NCBI RefSeq assembly: GCF_001644035.1
Contig: NZ_LUUG01000049.1
Coordinates: 62,001 to 126,000 of the forward strand
Reading direction: 5' to 3'
DNA from: Methylomonas methanica
GTDB lineage: Bacteria > Pseudomonadota > Gammaproteobacteria > Methylococcales > Methylomonadaceae
DNA: 64,000 bases
The number at the start of each line of letters is the position of its first letter. Within the stretch, counting starts at the first letter, position 1. Below, in pieces: positions 46,011-56,920 of this stretch. The notes below the pieces were generated by a model. That model did no database searches. It saw only the letters and a list, made by a program, of their open reading frames with translations, and was not told where the DNA came from. The position numbers and the translations under genes are program-made.

Positions 46011-47111
46011 TTACTCCGCGATTGAATCGAGATGGCGTTGGGCAATATCGCGGAATGAGTCAAAATCGGCTAAAAAGGCATCGGCCATATCCGGATCAAA
46101 GTGGCGACCACGTCCTTCAGCAATAATAGCCTTGACTTCAGCGAAAGCCATGGGCTCTTTGTAAACACGCCGGGAAATCAACGCATCGAATACATCCGCG
46201 AGCGCCATAATCCTCGCCGAAACCGGGATAGCATCGCCTGCCAGCGCGTCCGGATAGCCGCTGCCATCCCATTTTTCATGGTGCCAATGCGCAATTTCCT
46301 TGGCCAAAATCAAAAACTCCACCGAGCGCGTGGCATCACGTTCGGCCATTTCTATCGCGTCGCTGCCCAATTTGGCGTGGGTCTTCATCACTGCCCATTC
46401 CTCGCGGGTTAATTTGCCTGGCTTTTGCAGGATCGCGTCCGGTATGCCCACTTTGCCAATATCGTGTAACGGCGCGGAGCGCGTCAGCAATTCGATGTAA
46501 TGATCGGTCAATGTCGCGAAAAAGCGCGGATGGCTCTGCAAGGCCAGGGCTAAATGCTGGACATAACCTTGGGTGCGCAGGATGTGGTTGCCGGTTTCCG
46601 GATCGCGAATTTCCGCCAGATGCGCCAAGGCGCGAATGCTGACTTTTTGAATCAACTCGTTTTCGCTCATCCTCTTGGCTATTTCCATTTCCAGGTAGGT
46701 ATTTTCATCGCGCAGCCAATCTCTGGCCTGCTTCAGCTCCAGTTGGGTGCGGATGCGCGCTAAAACGATGGGCGGCAGGATGGGTTTGGTGATGTAATCG
46801 ACCGCGCCGACATCCAGTCCATGCAGTTCGGACTCCATACTGTCCATCGCGGTGACGAATATCACCGGAATCGTACGCGTAATAGGATCGGCGCGCAGAT
46901 GCTCGAATACTTGATAACCGTCCATGCCCGGCATCATCACGTCAAGCAGAATCAAATCGGGGTAAGGCTGGTTGGCGACCATCTGCAAGGCTCTTTGCCC
47001 GGAGGTTGCAACCCGCACGCGGTATTGCGGTTGCAGTAATTCGCTGATGACGGTGAGATTTTCCGGAGAGTCGTCGACTACCAAAATGGTTTTGCTTTTT
47101 GTATCAAACAT
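46011..47111 (-). CDS. Response regulator with HD-GYP phosphodiesterase domain
   Basis: 366 residues from the ATG at 47111, picked because GGGGAGAGG lies just upstream and the receiver begins directly after. Receiver 5-125 (TILVVDDSPENLTVI; DLILLDVMMPGMDG) then a linker and an HD-GYP domain with HDIGKVGIPDAILQKPGKL and HHEKWDGSGYPD, all the HD and GYP residues intact. It should degrade c-di-GMP when phosphorylated. First gene of the signalling operon; the upstream 250 bp holds the likely promoter. Confidence 0.93.
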   Translation of the reverse strand: MFDTKSKTILVVDDSPENLTVISELLQPQYRVRVATSGQRALQMVANQPYPDLILLDVMMPGMDGYQVFEHLRADPITRTIPVIFVTAMDSMESELHGLDVGAVDYITKPILPPIVLARIRTQLELKQARDWLRDENTYLEMEIAKRMSENELIQKVSIRALAHLAEIRDPETGNHILRTQGYVQHLALALQSHPRFFATLTDHYIELLTRSAPLHDIGKVGIPDAILQKPGKLTREEWAVMKTHAKLGSDAIEMAERDATRSVEFLILAKEIAHWHHEKWDGSGYPDALAGDAIPVSARIMALADVFDALISRRVYKEPMAFAEVKAIIAEGRGRHFDPDMADAFLADFDSFRDIAQRHLDSIAE

Positions 47112-47308
47112 AGCCTCTCCCCGAGAATGGCCGATTGTAGTTGTTATGGCCTGAAAAAAATTCATCACTATCGCTAAGGGGCGAGAGACTCGATGTCATT
47201 AAAATTGCCCGATAATAAACAAAAATACCGCCTGATGGGCATATGCATACAAAAGCTGCGGTAATCTAATCAAATTTTTTTTGAAGCTAACCAACACACA
47301 CACCCTGA

Positions 47309-48532
<1,224 letters not shown>

Positions 48533-48551
48533 TACTGACTGTAAATCTTCA

Positions 48552-48589
48552 AATCCGGCTGCTTGCCAACAGAGCAGCCCGGATGTTTT
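48552..48589. terminator. Bidirectional terminator between tgt and lpxB
   Basis: ATCC-GGCTGCT pairs with AGCAGCC-C-GGAT (one bulge), then TTTTA; overlaps the lpxB stop codon. Confidence 0.75.
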
Positions 48590-49757
48590 ATAGGTCCTGG
48601 GCGGCTATTTGCCCGCCCAACATCTCCAAAGCCAGTTCCGCCATATTTTTTGAGCCGCCACCATCGCCAAGCTGGTGTTTGACGGCCTGTAACGCCGAAA
48701 TGCAGCGCTGCCGATAATCCCCGTCGGCCAACAAATTGAAAATCTCGGTCGCCAAATTCTCCGCGGTCAGTTGCTCCTGAATCAATTCTTTGACTACGGC
48801 CTTGCCGGCAATGATATTCGGCAAACCGATAAACGGGATCTTTACCAAGCGTTTACCCAACCAATAACTGAACGCTGCCAATCGATATACGATCACCATC
48901 GGCACACCGAGTAAGGCGATTTCCAGCGAGGCGGTGCCGGAGGTGGTCATCACCGCGTCGCAACATTGAATCGCATCATAGGGCTGCTGTTTGACGATAT
49001 GGATTGCCACAGTACTATTAGCCAGATGCTCAGCCAATTCCGCATCGCTGATCGAATCGGCTTGCGGCAATACAAACTGCAATTCCGGCCGCTGCGCCGC
49101 CAATTTAGCCGCCGCCGCCAGCATCACCGGCAAGATGCGTTTGATTTCGTTACCCCGGCTGCCGGGGAGTATGCCAACGACAGGCCGATTGGGGTCCAGA
49201 CCAAACACCTCGAAATCCTCGGACCGACTGCGTTGCGGATGGACTTTGTCGACCGAGGGATGGCCGACATAACGTACCGGTACGTTTTCGGCTTCGTAGT
49301 ATTGGGTCTCGAACGGAAAGATGACCGCCATCATGTCGATGGCCTTGCCGTACGTCACTACCCTGCCCGGCCGCCAGGCCCAAACCTGTGGGCTGACGTA
49401 AAATAGCACTTTCACGCCTTGGTTTTTCGCAAAGCGCGCCAGCTTTAGATTGAACTCCTTGTAATCGACGCAAACCAGCAAATCCGGTTTTTCATCGGCA
49501 ATGATTTGTTTCAGTAAATTCAACGCTCGGCGGATCTCGCCGTAGTGCTTCAGAATCTCCACCAAACCGATCACGCCTATCCCCGCCGAATCGTAACGCA
49601 CGTCGATACCGGCCTGGCGCATTTTGCTGCCGCCCATGCCGATGCCGCGAATCGCCGGACAACGCTGTTTCAGTTCCAGATACATATTGGCGGCGTGTTG
49701 GTCGCCGGAGGATTCACCGGCGCTAAACAGCACCGTATAGACTGCTTGATTGGTCAT
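48588..49757 (-). CDS. lpxB: Lipid-A-disaccharide synthase
   Basis: 389 residues, GT19. It joins UDP-diacyl-hexosamine to lipid X on the inner face of the inner membrane. Signatures seen: FSAGESSGDQHAANMYLELK, VSPQVWAWRPGRV, LPGSRGNEIKRILPVML and TTSGTASLEIALLGVPMVIVY. Downstream of gnnB by 53 nt. With gnnA and gnnB upstream it forms a lipid A operon. Confidence 0.96.
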   Translation of the reverse strand: MTNQAVYTVLFSAGESSGDQHAANMYLELKQRCPAIRGIGMGGSKMRQAGIDVRYDSAGIGVIGLVEILKHYGEIRRALNLLKQIIADEKPDLLVCVDYKEFNLKLARFAKNQGVKVLFYVSPQVWAWRPGRVVTYGKAIDMMAVIFPFETQYYEAENVPVRYVGHPSVDKVHPQRSRSEDFEVFGLDPNRPVVGILPGSRGNEIKRILPVMLAAAAKLAAQRPELQFVLPQADSISDAELAEHLANSTVAIHIVKQQPYDAIQCCDAVMTTSGTASLEIALLGVPMVIVYRLAAFSYWLGKRLVKIPFIGLPNIIAGKAVVKELIQEQLTAENLATEIFNLLADGDYRQRCISALQAVKHQLGDGGGSKNMAELALEMLGGQIAAQDL

Positions 49758-49810
49758 TTGAGAGTTGTTGGTGGGCCGCTCATGGCTTAGCCCACCCTAC
49801 ATTTTTTGAA

Positions 49811-50908
49811 TTACGCTTGGAAAACGCCGCGAATCACGCCGACAATTTGCTTGACGGTATCGTCGCTCAGGTTGGAACAAATCGGCAAAGAAAAACAGCG
49901 CGCCGCTACCGACTCGGTGACCGGCAAGGACAACCCGGCACACTCTTCCTTGAAGACATTTTGTTGATGCAGCGGCACCGGATAATACACCGCACAGCCA
50001 ATTTTCTGCTCTTGCAAGGCCTTCATCACCTCGTCGCGGCGATCCGACAACAAGGTATATTGATGATAGACATGCACACCAATGCCGTCTTCATACGGCG
50101 TAGTCAAAGGCAAGTCGGCCATCAGCGCAGAATACAAATGCGCGGCATGGCGGCGAGCGGCATTGTATTGGTCAATGCGTTTTAACTTGGCGCGCAGCAC
50201 TACAGCCTGTAACTCGTCCAGCCGGCTGTTGTAGCCGATCACGTCGTGGTAGTAGCGAACGTCAGAACCATGATTGCGGTATTGCTTGATCTTCGCGGCG
50301 GTCTCGTCGGAATCGGTGGTCACCAAGCCGCCGTCGCCGAAACAGCCCAGGTTTTTACTGGGAAAGAAACTAAAGCCGGCGGCGTTGCCGAAACTGCCGG
50401 TTTGCTTGTTGTAAACCGTCGCGCCGAAGGATTGCGCGCAGTCTTCAATCAGTTTCAAGCCGTGTTTGTCGCAAATAGCTTTGATAGCCGGCAAATCGGC
50501 AGGCTGGCCGAACAAATGCACCGGCATCACCGCCTTGGTTTTGGCCGTAATCGCTTTTTCGATATTGGCCGGGGTGATATTGAAAGTGCCCGGATCGATA
50601 TCGACAAACACCGGCTTGGCACCGACATATTTGATCGCTTCGGCGGTGGCGATAAAGGTAAATGCGCTGGTAATCACTTCGTCGCCGGCGCCTATGCCTT
50701 CCGCCAACAAGGCCAAATGCAGCGCATCGGTGCCCGACGCACAACCGATAGCATGTTTAACCCCCAGATAGGCGGCGGCTTCTTTCTCGAAAGCCTGTAC
50801 GTTCGGCCCCAGGATAAACGCGCAGTTGTTTAGAGTTTCGGTGAAACCGCCGACGATTTCATCTTGAATTTCCGCATACTGCGCTTGCAGATTGACCATG
50901 GGGATCAT
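49811..50908 (-). CDS. gnnB: DegT/DnrJ/EryC1 aminotransferase, probably GnnB
   Basis: 365 residues, PLP-dependent sugar aminotransferase of the SHS family. The catalytic Lys lies in FSFFPSKNLGCFGDGG, with ASGTDALHLAL and EDCAQSFGA also typical. In Acidithiobacillus and others, GnnA and GnnB turn UDP-GlcNAc into UDP-GlcNAc3N so that lipid A gets amide-linked acyl chains; these genes lie next to lpx genes. Here it lies between gnnA (12 nt) and lpxB. A WlbE/WbpE-like role in O-antigen is the alternative. Confidence 0.82.
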   Translation of the reverse strand: MIPMVNLQAQYAEIQDEIVGGFTETLNNCAFILGPNVQAFEKEAAAYLGVKHAIGCASGTDALHLALLAEGIGAGDEVITSAFTFIATAEAIKYVGAKPVFVDIDPGTFNITPANIEKAITAKTKAVMPVHLFGQPADLPAIKAICDKHGLKLIEDCAQSFGATVYNKQTGSFGNAAGFSFFPSKNLGCFGDGGLVTTDSDETAAKIKQYRNHGSDVRYYHDVIGYNSRLDELQAVVLRAKLKRIDQYNAARRHAAHLYSALMADLPLTTPYEDGIGVHVYHQYTLLSDRRDEVMKALQEQKIGCAVYYPVPLHQQNVFKEECAGLSLPVTESVAARCFSLPICSNLSDDTVKQIVGVIRGVFQA

Positions 50909-50920
50909 AGTGACAGCCCT

Positions 50921-51859
50921 TTATCGATGGATTAAGAATTTAGTGATTTCTATCGCGGTAGCCAGCGCTTTACGGCCCGCTTCGCCGGGAACCAGCGGAT
51001 TCTCGCCGGTCTTGATGCAATTGACAAAATGTTTAATCTCGTCAAGCAGGGCGTCGCCGCTTTCAAATACCGATTCCTCGGTAACGATTTCCGGGATGCC
51101 GGGAAACATTTCCTTCTCGCCGGTCCTATGTTTGATCAAAACCCGGTTCTGAAAGTCCACGGAAATATAGGAACTGGGGCGGAACATGCGCATCTTGCGT
51201 TCCATCTTCATACTAATCCGACTAGCTGTCACGTTAGCCACGCAGCCGTTTTTAAACGTGATGCGGGCGTTGGCGATGTCGGTGCCTTGGGTCAGCACAG
51301 CCGTGCCGCTGGCATCTATTTTTTCCACTTCCGAATCGACCAGGGCCATGATGATATCGATATCGTGAATCATCAAATCCAGCACCACGCTGACGTCGTT
51401 GGCGCGCGGATTAAACGGCGATAGGCGATGCGACTCGATGAATAAAGGCTTATCTTCCATTTTTTCCAGACCGCGCACGGCTGGATTGAACCGTTCCAAG
51501 TGCCCGACTTGAAGAATGACGTTTTTTTTCTTGGCAATCGCGATCAGCTCATCAGCTTCTTCAACCGTAACGGTGATCGGCTTTTCCACCAATACATGCG
51601 CGCCGGCGTTCAGAAAGTCCTTGGATACGCGGTGGTGGTAACTGGTGGGCACCACAACGCTGACCGCATCGACTTTGCCCAGTAATTCCTGGTAATCCGT
51701 CAAAGCTTGAGAGCCGGTTTTTTCGGCGACTTGTTGAGCCGCCTCGGCATTGATATCAACCACCGCCACCAATTCGCAATCCTTTAACGATGCGTATTTT
51801 TCCGCATGAAACTTTCCTAAATATCCGGCACCTATCACGGCACATTTCAGTTTATTCAT
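50921..51859 (-). CDS. gnnA: Gfo/Idh/MocA oxidoreductase, probably GnnA
   Basis: 312 residues from ATG 51859 (start of MNKLKCAVIGAGYLGKFHA); an earlier ATG in the frame would add an unrelated tail. The Rossmann motif GAGYLGKFH and the sugar-site EKP (HVLVEKPITV) and GHLERFNPAV are typical. In this context it would oxidise UDP-GlcNAc at C3 before GnnB amination. The assignment rests on operon placement with an aminotransferase and lpxB. Confidence 0.8.
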   Translation of the reverse strand: MNKLKCAVIGAGYLGKFHAEKYASLKDCELVAVVDINAEAAQQVAEKTGSQALTDYQELLGKVDAVSVVVPTSYHHRVSKDFLNAGAHVLVEKPITVTVEEADELIAIAKKKNVILQVGHLERFNPAVRGLEKMEDKPLFIESHRLSPFNPRANDVSVVLDLMIHDIDIIMALVDSEVEKIDASGTAVLTQGTDIANARITFKNGCVANVTASRISMKMERKMRMFRPSSYISVDFQNRVLIKHRTGEKEMFPGIPEIVTEESVFESGDALLDEIKHFVNCIKTGENPLVPGEAGRKALATAIEITKFLIHR

Positions 51860-52098
51860 AAACGACCTAAGCTTGATTCGCGGTTCCCCAGCCTTTGACA
51901 GACGCGCGCCGGGCATAAAACCGTCCATTGTAACATTAGATTCTTTGTTGAATAAGCCGCACCGTCATTCGGAAACGGATCGGCGAATTTAGTGCGGCAA
52001 TATGCACCAACTTGTAATGCCAACAAAAGCAACTAACCTTGCCTCATTACGACGATTCTGAAACAAACGTAGTCCTAAGCTTACACCCAGAGATAGAC

Positions 52099-53571
52099 AT
52101 GCATCCAAGAAACCAGCGAATAGCTATCGCCCTGCTTAGCTTGGCAGCCTACGCCGACGTACATGCAACCGCTGCGGAAGACGAGCATATTCGACAGATT
52201 GTGCAAGGCGTGCTGAAGGAAAAAGACCAGAAAATTGAACAACTGGAAGCCCGCATCAAACAACTGGAGCAGGAAAGAAACAATTCCGTCGCGGTGTCGG
52301 CAAACCCAACAGTGACTCCGGCCGGCGAACCCGCGCCGGCACCTGCACCGGTAAAAACCGCTGCCAATGCTAAGCCCGAGCCGACAGTGGATACCAAACT
52401 GAAAGCGCTGGACAAAAAAATTGCTGCTTTGAAAGAAGCAGCCGAAGCCAACGGCCTGCAAATGAGCGGCTTTTTCGACATCAACGCCAAAACCGGCAAC
52501 TCTACCGACCAAACCTTCAGCGTCGGCTCGGTAGAATTGGATCTGGACTATGTGCATGACGACCACTTTGGTGCCAGCTCGGCGTTAGTACTCTGCGGCA
52601 ATTCATCCAACGCCGATTATGGCGCGCCCGGCGCGGTATTCTGCGGTAATAGCGGCCCCGGCGCGCTAAGTGGCGGCAGCACCATGGCCGGCATCGCCGT
52701 CGCGCTGGTCGACTACCATTCATTCAATGATCGTATTCCCCCGCGTGGCCGGATTTTCAATAACAAAGGTTTTCACATCCAGGCCGGCCGTTTCGACTTA
52801 CCGTTCGGTACCGATTACCAAAACTTCGCCAACAAGGACCGCATCACTATTACCGCGCCGTTGACCACCTCCCGCATGCAATTGGGCGGTTACAATGCCG
52901 ACGGTATTCGTTCCTACGGCGCCTGGGATATGTTCAACTATTCGGTGTTCTGGACCGACGCCCTCTATGCCAACGACGGCCATACCGTCGGCGGCCGGTT
53001 GGGTCTGGCTTTGGGGCAAAACACCTACAAGATCCACAATGCCAATCCTGAAGGCATTGAAATTGGCGTTTCCCACCTCAGCGAGTTCGATGGCGAAAAC
53101 CGGATCCGCAATACCGTTTACGGCGCGGACCTGAGTATCGGCTACGGCATATGGCGTTTACAAAACGAATTCATGCTGCTGAATGCGCATCAACAGGTGT
53201 TTTTGGAACAAGACGCGGACGGCAACCCATTGCCGATCATCATCCCCGATCCCAACACCAGCCCGTTCGGCAAGGGCCACCAATTGGGCTATCACTCCAC
53301 ACTGACCGTGGATTTGGAAAGCCTGAGCAAACAACCCATCGTGGCGTTCGCCCGCTACAGCCGCTGGCAACCTTCACAAGACCTTGGCCTGGACTTCGAC
53401 GGCAGCACCGTGGCGATCAACGACATCTCCATGCTTAGCCTGGGCTTTAACTATAAATTTAGCGATCATTTGCGGGTCAAATTTGAATACAACGATTCGC
53501 TGGGCACGGAAACAGCCGAGCGTTATTTCGACAGAAAACTGGGCATAGCCCAAATCGTCATGTCTTTTTAA
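52099..53571 (+). CDS. Outer-membrane porin with N-terminal coiled coil
   Basis: 490 residues from ATG 52099. Signal peptide (IAIALLSLAAYADVHATA), then a coiled coil (EKDQKIEQLEARIKQLEQER), a Pro/Ala linker (PAGEPAPAPAPVKTAANA), another helix, and a beta barrel (MSGFFDINAKTGN ... GIAQIVMSF) ending in Phe. The coiled coil may trimerise or reach the cell wall, as in SLH-less OmpM-like porins. It is followed 2 nt later by a tetrahaem cytochrome, so both are co-translated. Confidence 0.8.
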   Translation: MHPRNQRIAIALLSLAAYADVHATAAEDEHIRQIVQGVLKEKDQKIEQLEARIKQLEQERNNSVAVSANPTVTPAGEPAPAPAPVKTAANAKPEPTVDTKLKALDKKIAALKEAAEANGLQMSGFFDINAKTGNSTDQTFSVGSVELDLDYVHDDHFGASSALVLCGNSSNADYGAPGAVFCGNSGPGALSGGSTMAGIAVALVDYHSFNDRIPPRGRIFNNKGFHIQAGRFDLPFGTDYQNFANKDRITITAPLTTSRMQLGGYNADGIRSYGAWDMFNYSVFWTDALYANDGHTVGGRLGLALGQNTYKIHNANPEGIEIGVSHLSEFDGENRIRNTVYGADLSIGYGIWRLQNEFMLLNAHQQVFLEQDADGNPLPIIIPDPNTSPFGKGHQLGYHSTLTVDLESLSKQPIVAFARYSRWQPSQDLGLDFDGSTVAINDISMLSLGFNYKFSDHLRVKFEYNDSLGTETAERYFDRKLGIAQIVMSF

Positions 53572-53573
53572 TC

Positions 53574-54080
53574 ATGAACAAGCTCCTATACAAATGCTTA
53601 TTGGCCGGCGGCACCGGCGCACTTTTGCTGATGTTCGTCGGCGGCGCCCATACCGCCGACGAAAATCCGCACCTTATTTCCAAGCAATCGCCGCAAGCGG
53701 GGTGCAGTAATTGCCACACCACGACGCCGGAGCTGAAAGAGGACGGCATTTTCAACAGCAAAAATATAACAGCCGATCAAGCCACCTTCAGCAAGGACGG
53801 CGTGGCCATGTGTTCCTCGTGCCATAATCCCAACCAAGGCCACAAAGTGGGCTTGAATATCGACTTTCCGGTACCCGCCGACTTGCCGCTTAACGAGGAA
53901 AACGACATTACCTGTCTAACCTGTCACTACACGCACGGCAAGCTGGATAGCGACCGGCCGCAAGCCAGCCACAGTTTCATGGATAAACTGATGAATGCTG
54001 AAAGGCTGAAAAAAAGCTTTTTACTACGCCGTAACAACAGCGACGGCGAGCTCTGTTTAACTTGTCATAACGTCAACTAA
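53574..54080 (+). CDS. Periplasmic tetrahaem cytochrome c
   Basis: 168 residues. Signal peptide (LLAGGTGALLLMFVGGAHTA), then four CxxCH sites: CSNCH, CSSCH, CLTCH and CLTCH. Extra histidines (GHKVG, HYTHG, ASHSF) can be the distal ligands. Resembles small multihaem cytochromes of the doubled-CxxCH group, not any respiratory complex subunit that I know. It is between the porin and a HAMP membrane protein in a four-gene operon; a role in passing electrons to or from outside, or in sensing redox state, is inferred. Confidence 0.88.
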   Translation: MNKLLYKCLLAGGTGALLLMFVGGAHTADENPHLISKQSPQAGCSNCHTTTPELKEDGIFNSKNITADQATFSKDGVAMCSSCHNPNQGHKVGLNIDFPVPADLPLNEENDITCLTCHYTHGKLDSDRPQASHSFMDKLMNAERLKKSFLLRRNNSDGELCLTCHNVN

Positions 54081-54091
54081 GGTTCCTGAAA

Positions 54092-54673
54092 ATGAACAAT
54101 ACCGTTACCAAACGCCGCCAAATTTTTATAAAAAAGGACTTCCAAGGCCGTTTCATCCTCGGCGCTTTTGCGCTGATATTGCTCGCCGGATTGTGTTCGG
54201 CACTCCTGATTTATTGGATGACCGGCGGCGATCTGCAAGCTCAATCCCAATCGGCGCACGCCAATATCGTCAACGCCGCGGAACGACTGGGCGTATCGAT
54301 TTTAATCGGCAACTTGGTAGCCATTTTGGTTGCCGGCGGCATTGCGGTGAGCACCGTTCTGTACGCCTCGCACAAAATCGCCGGCCCTTTATACCGCTTC
54401 GAAACCCTCTGCCAAGAGGTCGGCGACGGCAAACTCGATACCGTCACGCACTTGCGGGAACACGATCAGCTACAGGATTTGGCGCTATCGTTCTCGAATA
54501 TGGTTGCCAAGCTCCGCAACCGCCGGGACCATCGCACCCGCTTAATTGCTGAACTCAACCGGCAAATCGGCTTGTACGCCTTAAACAACGGCGACGCACT
54601 GTCAGAAACCCAACACCACGCTGTAGCGGCAATGGCGGCGTTGGTGACTGATTTAGAAAAACTAGAAAAATAA
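54092..54673 (+). CDS. HAMP-domain inner-membrane protein
   Basis: 193 residues: TM1 (GRFILGAFALILLAGLCSALLIYW), a short periplasmic loop, TM2 (SILIGNLVAILVAGGIAVSTVLYA), then a HAMP-like stretch (HKIAGPLYRFETLCQEVGDGKL, DQLQDLALSFSNMVAKL) and a short helix. There is no kinase, cyclase or MCP domain, so it is not a complete receptor. It is directly followed by an MCP (no gap), which makes it a probable helper or adaptor subunit. Confidence 0.8.
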   Translation: MNNTVTKRRQIFIKKDFQGRFILGAFALILLAGLCSALLIYWMTGGDLQAQSQSAHANIVNAAERLGVSILIGNLVAILVAGGIAVSTVLYASHKIAGPLYRFETLCQEVGDGKLDTVTHLREHDQLQDLALSFSNMVAKLRNRRDHRTRLIAELNRQIGLYALNNGDALSETQHHAVAAMAALVTDLEKLEK

Positions 54674-56305
54674 TTGTCATCAAATCCCATGTTTAAAAAT
54701 ACCTCGATCAAATCTTCCCTGATCTTAATTGCATCCGCCTTGGCATTTGCCAATCTATTGTTCGTCTTTTCGCTATGGCACGCTTTTCAATCCATAGACG
54801 AAAACTTGCAGGCAGCGACTCAAAAACAAAACACCTCCGACTATTTGTCTCATGTGCGTTTTCATGTTGTGCAGATTCAGCAATTTCTTACCGACGTCGG
54901 CGCCACGCACAGTGATGGCGGCTTTGCGGAAGCCAAGCAAAATTTGGACGCGGCATTCGAGAATATCGACAAGGCGGCGCAGTCTTACCCCAGTTTGCAA
55001 ACGCAACTGGCAAGCTTAAGACAGCAAATCCAGAACATGCATGATGCCGGCGTAAAAATGGGCTGGGACTATATCAATCTGGGCAACGAGGCCGGCACGG
55101 CAACCATGAAAGCACCGAACACGGGGCTTGACGATACAGCTGTCCGCCTAACCGGCGAATTAAACAGGACTACCGAGCAACTTGACCGGGAACTGACCCT
55201 AGCCAAAGAGCAATTAAGTTCGTCTTTGCACGATTACAGCCTATCGAGAATTGCTTTTTCCATCGTGTTGCTATTGTTCGTGATGGTCTGTTTAAGCATG
55301 CTTTATTTCAAAATAGAGCCGCCATTGACCGCTCTACAAAAATCGTTATATCTGCTAAGACAAGGCGGCGGCGATTTGACCCGGCGCATTCCGCACGAAG
55401 GCAGCGACGAAGTCGGCATTATCGTCACCCAGTTCAACGAATTTTTAAGCGTGTTACACAGTTTGATGCGGCAAGTGGCGATGGAGTCCGATCAGTTAAA
55501 CACCGCTTCGAACCGCTTGAGCCAAATGTCCGAGCGTGTGCAAGAGGATATTCTGAAACAGCAAATGGGTACCGACCAGGTCGCGGCGACAGTAACGGAA
55601 CTATCCGCGACAGTCACAGAAGTGTCTAACAATACCGCCAACGCCGCGCAAACTGCGCAGAGAAGCAGCGTGGCCGCCAACAATGGCAAAGCGGTGGTGA
55701 CCAATACCGTGCAATCTATTCACGCGCTGTCGAACAATATTGACAGGGCCAGTACGGTAATCGGTAATGTCGAACAAAATTGCGTGAATGTCAGCTCGGT
55801 GCTGGATGTGATTCAGAGCATCGCCGACCAGACCAATTTATTGGCGCTAAATGCCGCCATAGAGGCTGCCAGAGCCGGCGAACAAGGCCGTGGTTTTGCG
55901 GTAGTGGCCGACGAAGTGCGCACACTGGCCAGCCGGACCCAGGACTCCACGCATGAAATTCAAGCGATGATAGAACGCTTGCAGCAAGGCTCGCGGGAAG
56001 CGGTAAAAGCCATGTCGGAAAGCCGGAATCAGGCTAAAGAGACCGTTGAAGTGATCGAAAGTACCGGCGAGTTGCTGGATAATATCTCAAGCATGGTGGC
56101 GCAAATTTCCACCATGAATACGCATATTTCCGACGCGGTGAAAGAACAAAAAATTGTGGTCGAGCACATTAATCAAAACATTAACTCGATTAATGACGTC
56201 ACCATCAACAACTCGAGGGACGCTGAGCAAACAGCACAAGAAGCCCATCATTTGCAAAAAATCGCCGGTAATTTGCACACCACGATTTCACAGTTCAAGT
56301 TGTAA
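54674..56305 (+). CDS. Methyl-accepting chemotaxis protein of the porin-cytochrome operon
   Basis: 543 residues (TTG start directly after the HAMP gene; ATG 54689 is an alternative). TM1 ([20 protein letters not shown]), a four-helix-type periplasmic domain ([20 protein letters not shown]), TM2 ([20 protein letters not shown]), HAMP, and an MCP signalling domain with [17 protein letters not shown] and [14 protein letters not shown]. No haem motif of its own is visible. The cytochrome two genes upstream may deliver the redox signal. Confidence 0.9.
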   Translation: MSSNPMFKNTSIKSSLILIASALAFANLLFVFSLWHAFQSIDENLQAATQKQNTSDYLSHVRFHVVQIQQFLTDVGATHSDGGFAEAKQNLDAAFENIDKAAQSYPSLQTQLASLRQQIQNMHDAGVKMGWDYINLGNEAGTATMKAPNTGLDDTAVRLTGELNRTTEQLDRELTLAKEQLSSSLHDYSLSRIAFSIVLLLFVMVCLSMLYFKIEPPLTALQKSLYLLRQGGGDLTRRIPHEGSDEVGIIVTQFNEFLSVLHSLMRQVAMESDQLNTASNRLSQMSERVQEDILKQQMGTDQVAATVTELSATVTEVSNNTANAAQTAQRSSVAANNGKAVVTNTVQSIHALSNNIDRASTVIGNVEQNCVNVSSVLDVIQSIADQTNLLALNAAIEAARAGEQGRGFAVVADEVRTLASRTQDSTHEIQAMIERLQQGSREAVKAMSESRNQAKETVEVIESTGELLDNISSMVAQISTMNTHISDAVKEQKIVVEHINQNINSINDVTINNSRDAEQTAQEAHHLQKIAGNLHTTISQFKL

Positions 56306-56353
56306 GCAGCCAACCGCGCTATTCGCTTCGGCATCGAAGCTAATAGCGCGTCG

Positions 56354-56911
56354 TTACAACTCAAACATCTCCGCCAAGGGCAGAATCAACTCCGGCAAAC
56401 TCAACAGGGGCAAATCTTCTTCAACACCGAATACGTCAGCATTGGCATAGCGGCCGTCCGCGCCCAGAAAAAATCGTTGCACATAATTTTCCAACGGGTC
56501 GATCACCACATATTCCCTCACGCCGGCACGTTCGTAGAGCGCTTTCTTTTCACGCATATCCTTCAGCGCCGTGCTGGGGGATAACACCTCTACCACCAAA
56601 TCCGGGGCACCGTGTATGGCTTTTTCGCCGATCTTTTCCGGGTTGCAGACCACTAACAAATCCGGTTGCACGACGTCATGCTCGGAGAGAATTACGTCCA
56701 CGGGTGCTATGAAAGGTTTGCAGGGCTTGCCCTTCAAAGCGGTTTTTAACTTCGCGGCAATCGTTATCACCACATTTTGATGCTTGATACTCGGCGCCGG
56801 ACTCATGTTGTACGGAACGCCGTCGATTAACTCCCAGCGCTGGTCGTCCGGCCAACCCACGTAGTCTGCAACACTGAACGTTTGCGCAGAGGATTTAGGT
56901 ACGCTATTCAT
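56354..56911 (-). CDS. Uma2 family (DUF820) nuclease-fold protein
   Basis: 185 residues. PD-(D/E)XK-like residues are seen in VVQPDLLVV, PDLVVEVLSPST and KKALYERAGVREYVVIDP. Uma2 proteins are numerous in cyanobacteria and present in many proteobacteria; function not clear. It begins 9 nt after copA, so it is co-transcribed by position only. Confidence 0.85.
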   Translation of the reverse strand: MNSVPKSSAQTFSVADYVGWPDDQRWELIDGVPYNMSPAPSIKHQNVVITIAAKLKTALKGKPCKPFIAPVDVILSEHDVVQPDLLVVCNPEKIGEKAIHGAPDLVVEVLSPSTALKDMREKKALYERAGVREYVVIDPLENYVQRFFLGADGRYANADVFGVEEDLPLLSLPELILPLAEMFEL

Positions 56912-56920
56912 GTCTCGCGC

